Shown: piece by piece, positions 25,602-33,119 of the stretch
How the letters are laid out: every line of letters begins with the position of its first letter
How positions within the stretch are numbered: the stretch's first letter is position 1
From: Viridibacterium sp047600765
GTDB taxonomy: Bacteria > Pseudomonadota > Gammaproteobacteria > Burkholderiales > Rhodocyclaceae
Length of the DNA stretch: 64,000 nucleotides
Reading direction: 5' to 3'
Assembly: GCA_047600765.1 (NCBI GenBank)
Contig: JASGKF010000002.1
Coordinates: 1,798,001-1,862,000, forward strand
Made by a program: the position numbers and the translations under genes
Notes under the pieces: model-generated
The model's database searches: none
Told to the model about the DNA's origin: nothing
Seen by the model: only the letters and a program-made list of their open reading frames with translations

Positions 25602-26558
25602 TCAAGGCAGGCTCTCCCGGATCATGTCCAGCACTTCCATGTTGCGGATGGACTCTTCGAGCGTCAGCAGCGGCGCACGGCCTTCGAGAATGGCGGCCGA
25701 GAAGTCGCGGAACTCGGCGCCGTAACGATCCGATTCGGCCACGGCAATGCTGCGTGTGCCGGCCGGGGTATGCACGTAGAGCTCGCCGGCTGCGTCGGTG
25801 AAGGTGTCGCGGATTTCCAGCCGGCCCTGCGTGCCGATGATCTCGGCGTGCATGTAGGGGTGGGCGTTGAAACCGCAGTGGAGATTGGCGATCATGCCGT
25901 CGCCATACTGCAGCAGGGCGGACAGGTTGACGTCCACGCCACCCTTCATCTCGGCGTAGGCCTGGCAGCGCACCGGCAACTTCTCGGTGACGAGGCCCAG
26001 CAGGTTGATGGGGTAGCATCCCACGTCGTAGAGCGCGCCGCCGCCGAGACCGGCCTGTTCCTTGATCGTGTTTTCGCGATCAAGGAGGAAGCGGAAGCTG
26101 GCATTGACGTGGCGGATCGCACCCAGCTCACCGCTATCGAGCACGGCTTGCACGTGCCGGACGCGATCGGTGTAGCGGTACATGAAGGCTTCCATCAGCA
26201 GCCGGTTGGCATTCTTGGCAGCGGCCCCCATGTCGCGCGCCTGGCGGGCGGTAAGAGCGATGGGCTTCTCGCACAGCACGTGCTTGCCGGCTTCCAGCGC
26301 GGCGATGGTCCATTCGCGGTGTTGCGAGTTGGGCAGCGGCACGTAGATGGCGTCAACGTCGGGGTCAGCCAGCAACGCGTCGTAGGTCATGTGCAGACGT
26401 GCCAGAGGGAACTGCGTGGCGCATTCGGCGAGCTTGGCGGCGTCGCGTGAGGCAATGGCACTCAGCTCGGCATTGCCGGCACGTGCGATGGCGGGAATGG
26501 CCGAGAGGCGGGCAATACGGGCGTAGCCGAGGATGCCCCAGCGAACTTGCGTGCTCAT
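25602..26558 (-). CDS. Gfo/Idh/MocA family oxidoreductase in the rsx operon
   Basis: NAD(P)-dependent sugar-type dehydrogenase of 318 residues. The Rossmann start is VRWGILGYARIARLSAIPAI, the catalytic lysine motif is CEKPIAL near residue 97, and the C-terminal domain carries LGGGALYDVGCYPIN near 178. It overlaps the end of rsxC by 4 bases, so it is translated with the rsx genes, although rsx operons normally lack it. Possible links are an NAD(P)H source or a cargo gene with no functional tie. Substrate is not determinable from sequence. Confidence 0.9.
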   Translation of the reverse strand: MSTQVRWGILGYARIARLSAIPAIARAGNAELSAIASRDAAKLAECATQFPLARLHMTYDALLADPDVDAIYVPLPNSQHREWTIAALEAGKHVLCEKPIALTARQARDMGAAAKNANRLLMEAFMYRYTDRVRHVQAVLDSGELGAIRHVNASFRFLLDRENTIKEQAGLGGGALYDVGCYPINLLGLVTEKLPVRCQAYAEMKGGVDVNLSALLQYGDGMIANLHCGFNAHPYMHAEIIGTQGRLEIRDTFTDAAGELYVHTPAGTRSIAVAESDRYGAEFRDFSAAILEGRAPLLTLEESIRNMEVLDMIRESLP

Positions 26559-28132
26559 GATGGCTCTCCGGAGCTGTGGTCGGGGGTTTCTGCTGCTGCG
26601 GCCTTCTGGGCTTGTGCCCGTGCCAGCGCGGCAGCAATCAATGCTTTCTTGGGGTCTTCTGCTTCAGTCGTCGCCGGTGTGCCTTCTACGGCGGCGGCAG
26701 CGGGCTTGGCGCGCGCGGCCAGCTTCTCGGCCTTTTCCTGCTTCTCGCGTTCCTGGCGGAAATTGCGGAACTCGAAACGGTCACGCGCAGCGTCAGCTGA
26801 ATCCTTCTGCTTCTCCCTGTCCCAGATCTCGCTCTTGGCGAAACGGTAGTAGTCGACGAGAGGAATCGAAGAGGGGCAGACGTAGCTGCAGCAGCCGCAC
26901 TCGATGCAGTCGAACAGGTGGTACTCCTGCGCCTTGCCGAAATTCTTTGCGCGGGCGTGCCAGTACAGTTCGAAGGGCTGCAGGTCGGCCGGGCAGGCGC
27001 GCGCGCATTCGCCACAGCGGATGCAGGGCATCTCGGGCGGCGGTGGGGCGAACAACGTAGGGCTGGCTGCAATGATGCAGTTGGTGGCCTTGACCACGGG
27101 CACGTCGAAAGCCGGCATGCGGAAGCCCATCATCGGGCCGCCCATGATGAAGGCGTCGGTGTCGGGCTTGAGGCCAGCGAGTTTGACGAGGTGATCCATC
27201 GGCGTGCCGAACAGCACCTCGTAGTTGCGCGGGCGTTCGACATTGCCGGCAACCGTGACGATGCGCGAGACCAGCGGGCGGCGCAGCTCGACGGCTTCAT
27301 GAATAGCGTAGGCCGTGCCGACGTTGAAGCACTGCACGCCGTAGTCGGTGGAGCGCTCGCCATGCGGAACCTCGATGCCGGTGAGCACGCGGATGAGCTG
27401 CTTGGCACCGCCGGCGGGGTAGCGCGTGGGCACGGCGATGGTCTCGATACCAGTGACATCCTTGCAGGCAGCCTGCATCGCGGCGATGGCCTGGGGCTTG
27501 TTGTCTTCGATGCCGATCAGCACTTCTTCCGCGCCCAGCAGGTGGCGCATGATCGCCACGCCGCGCAGGATGGCGGCCGGTCGTTCGCGCATCAGCAGAT
27601 CGTCGCAGGTGATGAAGGGTTCGCATTCGGCACCGTTGATGACCAGGGTCTTGAGCGGCTTGTCGCGACCGGGGCGTAGCTTGAGATGGCTGGGGAAGAC
27701 GGCGCCACCGAGGCCGACCACCCCCGCGTCACGCAGGAAGTCGCGAAGCGCTTCTGGCGCGGTGTTCTGCCAGTCCAGCGCAGGCTCTTCGAGCCAGCGT
27801 TCTTCGCCATCGGGTTGCAGCACGACGCAGAGTGTCGTGAGGCCAGAGGTATGGGCCATCACACGCGCTTCGATGGCGATCACGGTGCCCGAGGTGGAGG
27901 CATGGATCGCGGAAGAGAAGTTGCCGTCGGCGTCGCCGATGCGCTGCCCCTTCAGCACGTGCTGACCCACCGTCACGATGGGGTGGGGCGTGCCACCAAT
28001 GCTCTGGTGCAAGGGGATGACCAGCGCGGCCGGCAACGAGACTGCCGCAATCGGCTCGCGTGTCGAGTCGGTCTTGTTGGTGGCGGGTTTGACACCACCG
28101 TTGAACGAGAAGAGTTCGCGTAAGGAGCTCAT
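26555..28132 (-). CDS. rsxC: Electron transport complex subunit RsxC
   Basis: Peripheral NADH-oxidising, iron-sulphur subunit of the Rsx complex, 525 residues from the ATG at 28132 (MSSLRELFSFNGGVKP). The NADH/FMN-binding part includes GLGGAVFPSHLKLRPG, and two 4Fe-4S clusters are marked by CIRCGECARACP and CIECGCCSYVCP. The C-terminal about 90 residues are Ala/Lys-rich and of low complexity, as usual for short RsxC forms. It overlaps rsxB by 4 bases. The longer open frame to 28258 runs over rsxB and is not used. Confidence 0.95.
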   Translation of the reverse strand: MSSLRELFSFNGGVKPATNKTDSTREPIAAVSLPAALVIPLHQSIGGTPHPIVTVGQHVLKGQRIGDADGNFSSAIHASTSGTVIAIEARVMAHTSGLTTLCVVLQPDGEERWLEEPALDWQNTAPEALRDFLRDAGVVGLGGAVFPSHLKLRPGRDKPLKTLVINGAECEPFITCDDLLMRERPAAILRGVAIMRHLLGAEEVLIGIEDNKPQAIAAMQAACKDVTGIETIAVPTRYPAGGAKQLIRVLTGIEVPHGERSTDYGVQCFNVGTAYAIHEAVELRRPLVSRIVTVAGNVERPRNYEVLFGTPMDHLVKLAGLKPDTDAFIMGGPMMGFRMPAFDVPVVKATNCIIAASPTLFAPPPPEMPCIRCGECARACPADLQPFELYWHARAKNFGKAQEYHLFDCIECGCCSYVCPSSIPLVDYYRFAKSEIWDREKQKDSADAARDRFEFRNFRQEREKQEKAEKLAARAKPAAAAVEGTPATTEAEDPKKALIAAALARAQAQKAAAAETPDHSSGEPS

Positions 28133-28684
28133 GCTGCCTGCTCCTTGATCGGGATGACCGGGTAACGCCACTTCCAGGTGTCGTAGGTCTCCTGCACGTT
28201 TTCCATGGTGATGCAATCGACCGGGCAAGGTGCGACGCACAGTTCGCAGCCCGTGCACAGCGGGGCGATGATGGTGTGCATCTGCTTGGCAGCGCCCGAG
28301 ATGGCGTCAACCGGGCAGGCCTGGATGCAGAGGGTGCAGCCGATGCAGGTCTGTTCGTCGATGAAGGCGACGGCCTTGGGCTTCTCGACGCCGTTCTCGG
28401 CATTCAGCGGTTTGAACTCGCGGCCCAGCAGGTCGGCGAGCTTGCGGATGCCTTCCTCTCCACCGGGCGGGCACTGGTTGATGTCGGCCTCTCCACCGGC
28501 GATGGCCGTGGCGTAAGGCTTGCAGCCGGGGAAGCCGCATTGACCACATTGTGTCTGCGGCAGGATGGCGTCGATCTTGTTCAACCAGCGGATCACCCTC
28601 GACCTTGAACTTGAGCGACGCCCAGCCGAGCACCGCGCCGATCACCAGCGCCAGACCCAGCATGACGGCCAGCGAGCTCAGCAT
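28129..28684 (-). pseudogene. rsxB: rsxB, electron transport complex subunit, interrupted by a +1 frameshift
   Basis: Iron-sulphur subunit RsxB split across two frames. The ATG at 28684 encodes the membrane anchor MLSSLAVMLGLALVIGAVLG followed by KFKVEGDPLVE, then the frame goes wrong. The rest, KIDAILPQTQCGQCGFPGCK through the ferredoxin motifs CIGCTLCIQACP and CTGCELCVAPCP, is in another frame. Removing one base at about 28579 (the C in GAACAAG) restores VEKIDAILPQ, as in E. coli, and gives 184 residues. No slippery sequence is visible. A GTG at 28596 could start a soluble fragment lacking the anchor. Either a sequencing error or a true lesion. Confidence 0.9.
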
Positions 28685-29265
28685 CAGTATTTGTCCAGTC
28701 CGGCAAAGCCCATGAAGGCCAGGCTCATGAGGCCCGCGGTGACGAGCGCAATGGCGGTACCGCGGAAGGGGATCGGTATGTCCGCGCCATCCAGACGCTC
28801 GCGGATGCCGGCGAACAGCACCAGTGCCAACGAGAAGCCCAGCGAACTGCCGAAACCGAACAGCAGCGCTTCAAGAAAGTTGTGGCGATAGGCGACCGAC
28901 AGCAGGGGGATGCCCAGCACGGCGCAGTTGGTGGTGATCAGCGGCAGGTAGATGCCCAGAACCTGGTGCAGCACCGGACTGGTCTTGGCCAGCACCAGCT
29001 CGGTGAGCTGCACGATGGCAGCGATGACGACGATGAAAGCCAGCGTGCGCAGGTAGCCGACGTCAAACGCGGTGAGCAGGTAGTGGTCGATGAGGTAGCT
29101 GGTGCCACAACCCAGCGTGAGCACGAAGGTCGTTGCGGCGCCCATGCCGACGGCGGTCTCGTACTTCTTCGACACACCCATGAACGGGCAAAGCCCGAGG
29201 ATGCGCACGAAGACGACGTTGTTGACGAGAACCGCGCCGATCAACAGCAAAAGGTAGTGAGTCAT
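28684..29265 (-). CDS. rsxA: Electron transport complex subunit RsxA
   Basis: Six-helix membrane subunit of the Rsx complex, 193 residues from the ATG at 29265, identical in length to E. coli RsxA. The opening MTHYLLLLIGAVLVNNVVFV and LGLCPFMGVSKK are diagnostic, as is LPLITTNCAVLGIPLL. A good AGGAG ribosome site lies 6 bases before this ATG, which decides against the ATG at 29286. The stop overlaps the rsxB start (TGATG). It is the first gene of the rsx operon, 17 bases after pyrD. Confidence 0.96.
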   Translation of the reverse strand: MTHYLLLLIGAVLVNNVVFVRILGLCPFMGVSKKYETAVGMGAATTFVLTLGCGTSYLIDHYLLTAFDVGYLRTLAFIVVIAAIVQLTELVLAKTSPVLHQVLGIYLPLITTNCAVLGIPLLSVAYRHNFLEALLFGFGSSLGFSLALVLFAGIRERLDGADIPIPFRGTAIALVTAGLMSLAFMGFAGLDKY

Positions 29266-29282
29266 GCGGACTCCTGTGGCGG

Positions 29283-30293
29283 TCAAGCCTTGCTGGTAGC
29301 CGAGATGCTGTCACAGACCAGGCCGGGGCCGCCATAGATGAACCCCGTGTAAAGCTGCACCAGGCTGGCACCCGCCGCGATCTTTTCGGCAGCGTGAGCC
29401 CCTTCGGTAATGCCCCCCACACCGATGATAGGCAATTCGCCAGCCAGGCGGCTGGCCAGTTCGCGCACCACGCGGGTGGATTTCTCGCGCACCGGGGCGC
29501 CGGACAGGCCGCCGGTCTCGGTGGCGTTGCGCAAGCCCTCTACGCCTTCGCGGCCGATGGTGGTGTTGGTGGCGATGACGCCGTCGATGCGGTGGCGTCG
29601 CAGGGCGTCAGCGATGTTGGTGAGCTGGGCGTCGTCGAGATCCGGAGCGATCTTGAGCGTCATCGGTACGTACTTGCCGTGCTGGTCGGCCAGCGCGGTC
29701 TGACGGGCCTTGAGCTGGCCGAGCAGGTCGTCGAGTTCGGACTCTCCTTGCAGCTGGCGCAGGTTCTTGGTGTTGGGCGACGAGATGTTGACCGTCACGT
29801 AGCTGGCGTGGACGTAGACCTTGTCCAGGCAGGTCAGATAGTCGTCGGCAGCCTTCTCGATCGGCGTGTCGAAGTTCTTGCCGATGTTGATGCCCAGCAC
29901 GCCCTTGAACTTTGCTTCTTTCACGCGGGCGACGAGGTTGTTGACGCCGTGGTTGTTGAAGCCCATGCGGTTGATGATGGCCTTGGCCTGCGGAATGCGG
30001 AACATGCGCGGCTTGGGATTGCCGGGTTGCGGGCGTGGCGTGACCGTGCCGACTTCGATGAAGCCGAAGCCGAACGCGGCCAGTCCATCGATGGCTTCGC
30101 CATTCTTGTCGAGGCCGGCGGCAAGGCCGACACGGTTGGGGAAGCGGATTCCCATGACCTCCGCCGGCGTGCCCTGGTTGCGTGGGCAGGCGGGCATCCA
30201 GCCACCAAGGTGGTGCAGGGTGGAGAGGGTGAATTCGTGTGCCTTCTCGGGATCGAGGGAGAAGAGCAGGGGTCTGGCGAGGTGATAAAGCAT
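29283..30293 (-). CDS. pyrD: Dihydroorotate dehydrogenase (quinone), class 2
   Basis: Fourth step of pyrimidine synthesis, oxidising dihydroorotate to orotate with membrane quinone. The protein is 336 residues. The N-terminal amphipathic part RPLLFSLDPEKAHEFTLSTL is the class 2 membrane-association region. Other marks are GLAAGLDKNGEAIDGL, the catalytic serine in NISSPNTKNLRQLQ, and FMN-phosphate binding GVGGITEGAHAAEKI. It is directly upstream of rsxA with a 17-base gap on the same strand, so the rsx genes may be cotranscribed with it. Confidence 0.96.
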   Translation of the reverse strand: MLYHLARPLLFSLDPEKAHEFTLSTLHHLGGWMPACPRNQGTPAEVMGIRFPNRVGLAAGLDKNGEAIDGLAAFGFGFIEVGTVTPRPQPGNPKPRMFRIPQAKAIINRMGFNNHGVNNLVARVKEAKFKGVLGINIGKNFDTPIEKAADDYLTCLDKVYVHASYVTVNISSPNTKNLRQLQGESELDDLLGQLKARQTALADQHGKYVPMTLKIAPDLDDAQLTNIADALRRHRIDGVIATNTTIGREGVEGLRNATETGGLSGAPVREKSTRVVRELASRLAGELPIIGVGGITEGAHAAEKIAAGASLVQLYTGFIYGGPGLVCDSISATSKA

Positions 30294-30336
30294 CAGTGGA
30301 TTTTATCCGATTCGTGGCCGGGCCGGCTGCACTGCA

Positions 30337-31242
30337 TCATGCGTTACGCAGGGGTTCGAGGTGGGTGCTGACCTGGGCGCCTTGCAGGACATCGGCGATT
30401 CGGGCCTCCACTCTGTCGAGCAGATCGTGTGCCACATCGACGCGCCAGTCTCCCGGCACCTGCACGGTGAGATGCACGAAGCGTGTGCTGCCTGCCCGGC
30501 GGGTCTTGAGATGCAGGAAGGAGGCCCCTTGGGCCCGGAAGTCGGACAGCGCCCTGTCGATACAGCCGAGGTCCTCGTCGGGTAGCGATTCGTCCATCAG
30601 GCCGCCGGTCGCGGTGCGCATCAGCTTCCAGCCTTCGAACAGGATGTGCAGGGCGACGCCGATGGCGATCAAGGCGTCCAGCCAGAGCCAGCCGGTCAGG
30701 GCGACTGCGATCAGGCCGGCGATCACGCCCAGCGTGGTCCAGACATCGGTCATGAGATGGCGGGCATCCGCCTCCAGCGCCACCGAGTGCAAGCGCTGCC
30801 CGGCACGGGAGAGCAGGCGGGAGACCATGAAATTGAGGGCGGTGCTGCCGGCTGATAGCCAGAGACCCAGTCCCAGCGACTCCAGAGGGGCTGGGGTGAG
30901 CAGGCGTGGAATGGCCGACCACAGGATCAGCGCTGCGGCGGCAAAGATCAGCATGCCTTCAAAGCCGCTCGAAAAGTACTCGGCCTTGCTGTGGCCGTAG
31001 GGGTGATCAGCGTCAGGCGGTGCGCTGGCAATCTGGATCATCCACAGCGCAAAGCTCGCGCCGACCAGATTGACGAAGGATTCGAGCGCGTCCGACAGCA
31101 GGCCGACTGATCCGCTGATCCACCAGGCAAACAGCTTCAGCGTGATGGTGGCGACAGCGGCTGCAATGGACAGGCTGATGTAGAAACGGGCGTCGCGCAG
31201 GGGAGGGGTGTTCATGGGCTGTGGAGTGAGTCGGCCGGCCAT
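30337..31242 (-). CDS. Cation diffusion facilitator family transporter
   Basis: Proton-coupled divalent metal efflux protein (Zn, Fe, Cd or Co type), 301 residues from 31242. An ATG at 31215 (MNTPPLRDARFYISL) is equally possible because neither start has a good ribosome site. Six membrane helices are followed by a cytoplasmic ferredoxin-like domain. Metal-site residues appear in GLLSDALESFVNLVGA and the signature DHPYGHSKAEYFSSG, with the second site in ADARHLMTDVWTT. It is FieF-like. It lies alone between pyrD and the secretion operon. Confidence 0.9.
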   Translation of the reverse strand: MAGRLTPQPMNTPPLRDARFYISLSIAAAVATITLKLFAWWISGSVGLLSDALESFVNLVGASFALWMIQIASAPPDADHPYGHSKAEYFSSGFEGMLIFAAAALILWSAIPRLLTPAPLESLGLGLWLSAGSTALNFMVSRLLSRAGQRLHSVALEADARHLMTDVWTTLGVIAGLIAVALTGWLWLDALIAIGVALHILFEGWKLMRTATGGLMDESLPDEDLGCIDRALSDFRAQGASFLHLKTRRAGSTRFVHLTVQVPGDWRVDVAHDLLDRVEARIADVLQGAQVSTHLEPLRNA

Positions 31243-31291
31243 CGATCATAGTCACCGAGCGTTGAAAACCAGTCGATCTGGCGCAACAGAA

Positions 31292-31320
31292 TTGGACTTG
31301 GGGCGGCTTTGTGGCATGCT
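31292..31320 (+). promoter_or_regulatory. Possible sigma-70 promoter for the secretion operon
   Basis: TTGGAC (31292-31297) and CATGCT (31315-31320) are separated by 17 bases, giving a moderate match to the -35/-10 consensus upstream of the pseudopilin gene at 31466. The rest of the 223-base spacer holds nothing else I can identify. The -10 match is weak, so this is a candidate only. Confidence 0.25.
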
Positions 31321-31465
31321 CCCGCGTCTTGGGTGGAGACGGGTTGGATTGCTGCGGCGCCGCGAATTTATTGGGTTTGCGCGGTTTTGTGCAATTTGTC
31401 GTGGCCTGAACTTCACACTCTGGCAGTCTGTCAGAGGGTCACTGAAAACAATACTGGTGAGACAA

Positions 31466-31906
31466 ATGCGTAACAGCAAGAGGAACGTGAGCGGCTTCGG
31501 TCGTACAGACAAGGGTTTCACCCTGCTCGAACTGCTGGTGGTGGTGGCCATCATCGGCATGCTCGCAGCGTATGTGGGCCCGAAGTACTTCTCGTCGATC
31601 GGCAAGTCCGAGCAGACAGTGGCCAAGGCCCAGATCGAATCCTTCTCCAAGGCTGTTGACCTGTTCCGCACCGACGTGGGTCGTTTCCCGACCACGGCTG
31701 AAGGCTTCAACGCCCTGCTGGAGCGCCCTGCCGGCGCCACCAAATGGAATGGCCCTTACCTGCAGAAGGCTGTCCCGCCCGATCCCTGGGGCAAGACCTA
31801 TACCTATAAGGCGCCGGGCACCAAGGGTCGTGACTACGACATCACTTCCTATGGCAGTGACGGCCAGCCCGGCGGTACCGACACCGCCGCTGACGTGACG
31901 AACTGA
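31466..31906 (+). CDS. gspG: Type II secretion major pseudopilin GspG
   Basis: Major pseudopilin, 146 residues from the ATG at 31466, with GGTGAG as ribosome site. The prepilin peptidase site is DKG/FTLLELLVVVAIIG near residue 17, with Glu5 of the mature protein present. The C-terminal region WNGPYLQKAVPPDPWGKTYT and DITSYGSDGQPGGTDTAADV is the canonical GspG calcium-binding end. It is the first gene of a nine-gene operon and is followed by a short hairpin at 31908-31921 before gspF. A longer open frame back to 31208 has no prepilin features and is rejected. Confidence 0.94.
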   Translation: MRNSKRNVSGFGRTDKGFTLLELLVVVAIIGMLAAYVGPKYFSSIGKSEQTVAKAQIESFSKAVDLFRTDVGRFPTTAEGFNALLERPAGATKWNGPYLQKAVPPDPWGKTYTYKAPGTKGRDYDITSYGSDGQPGGTDTAADVTN

Positions 31907-31907
31907 T

Positions 31908-31921
31908 CCCCGTTCGCGGGG
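31908..31921 (+). other. CCCCG-UUCG-CGGGG hairpin between gspG and gspF
   Basis: A 5-bp G+C stem with a UUCG loop fills most of the 25-base gap between gspG and gspF. There is no U-tract, so it is unlikely to terminate. It may mark a processing or stability boundary letting the major pseudopilin be made in excess of the other components. Confidence 0.5.
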
Positions 31922-31931
31922 TCGTCCCCAC

Positions 31932-33119
31932 ATGCAATTCGAAATCCGTGCCCTCACGGCCGACAATCAGCTACAGACGCTGACCCTGGAAGCCGAAGAC
32001 GAGGTCGCTGCGCGCAAGGTTTGCGAAACCCGGCGCCTGCGTCCGGTGAGTCTTCGCGCCCTCGGTGCGACGCGTCAACGTCGCAGCCGTGGCGGCAGCT
32101 TCAACCTGATCCTCTTTAGCCAGGAGCTGCTGTCGCTGCTGGACGCAGGCCTGTCGCTGGTTGAAGCGCTGGAGGCGCTGGTCGAGAAAGAGGCGGGTGA
32201 AGTCGCGCGGGGTGTGATGGACGCGCTGATCCACCGCATGCGCGAGGGCATGAAGTTCTCGGATGCAATCGGCTTGCAGGCCGAGCACTTTCCACCGCTC
32301 TACGTCGGCATTGTCCGAGCGGCTGAACGCACCAGTGACCTGCCGCGTGCACTCGGGCGCTTCATCGATTACCAGTCGAGGATGGAGGAAGTGCGGGCCA
32401 CCATCGTCGGCGCAGCGATCTATCCGGCGATACTGCTGTCTGTGGGCGGCGCGGTGGCGCTGTTCCTCATGATGTACGTGGTGCCCAAATTCGCCGCGGT
32501 GTACAAGGACAGCGGCCGCGACTTGCCGGTCATGTCGCAGCTGCTGCTGGCCTGGGGCGATTTCATTGGCAAACATTCGCTGATCGTCATTCCGCTGGTG
32601 CTGGCGCTGATCTTTTTCGTCGTGCATCACATCCGTCGTATCGGTCGCGAAGGGCGCTGGGGGCAGATCGCGGCAAAGATTCCCGGCATTGCAGAGCGCG
32701 CGGTGATCATCGAGATCTCGCGCCTGTACCTCACCGTGGGCATGCTGCTGGAAGGCGGCATCACGGTCGTGACGGCGCTGGACATGGTGGCTGGCACCCT
32801 GTCGGCGGGCTTCCGGGTCAAGCTTGCTGCGGCGCGCGCCGACATTACCAATGGAGATCCGGTTTCCAAGGCCTTCGAGGCGCACGGACTCACGACGCCG
32901 ATCTCGCTGCGCATGCTGCGCGTGGGCGAGCGTTCCGGTCAGATGGGTGCCATGCTGACTCGGTCGGCGATGTTTTATGAGGGCGAGAGTGCCCGCTGGA
33001 TCGAACGGACCAGCAAAATCGTGGAGCCCGCCCTGATGGCCTTCATCGGCATCGTGGTCGGCCTGATCGTCGTGCTGTTGTACATGCCGATTTTCGATCT
33101 GGCGGGGTCCATTCAGTGA
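31932..33119 (+). CDS. gspF: Type II secretion inner membrane platform protein GspF
   Basis: Polytopic inner membrane protein of the secretion platform, 395 residues. It shows the duplicated GspF domain: FSQELLSLLDAGLSLVEALE near residue 55 and ISRLYLTVGMLLEGGITVV near 260. Three membrane segments are recognisable (e.g. GAAIYPAILLSVGGAVALFL, LIVIPLVLALIFFVV, FIGIVVGLIVVLLYMPIF). Its stop overlaps the GTG start of gspE (GTGA). It contacts the GspE ATPase and the PilM/N/O-like subcomplex. Confidence 0.93.
   Translation: MQFEIRALTADNQLQTLTLEAEDEVAARKVCETRRLRPVSLRALGATRQRRSRGGSFNLILFSQELLSLLDAGLSLVEALEALVEKEAGEVARGVMDALIHRMREGMKFSDAIGLQAEHFPPLYVGIVRAAERTSDLPRALGRFIDYQSRMEEVRATIVGAAIYPAILLSVGGAVALFLMMYVVPKFAAVYKDSGRDLPVMSQLLLAWGDFIGKHSLIVIPLVLALIFFVVHHIRRIGREGRWGQIAAKIPGIAERAVIIEISRLYLTVGMLLEGGITVVTALDMVAGTLSAGFRVKLAAARADITNGDPVSKAFEAHGLTTPISLRMLRVGERSGQMGAMLTRSAMFYEGESARWIERTSKIVEPALMAFIGIVVGLIVVLLYMPIFDLAGSIQ

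Noticed and set aside
25564..26019. Minus-strand open frame abutting rsxD
   Set aside because: It lies in another frame of the MocA-type oxidoreductase and translates to low-complexity Arg/Pro/His-rich sequence.
28571..28585. Programmed frameshift in rsxB
   Set aside because: GAACAAGATC is not a slippery heptamer and no stimulatory structure or internal Shine-Dalgarno is visible.
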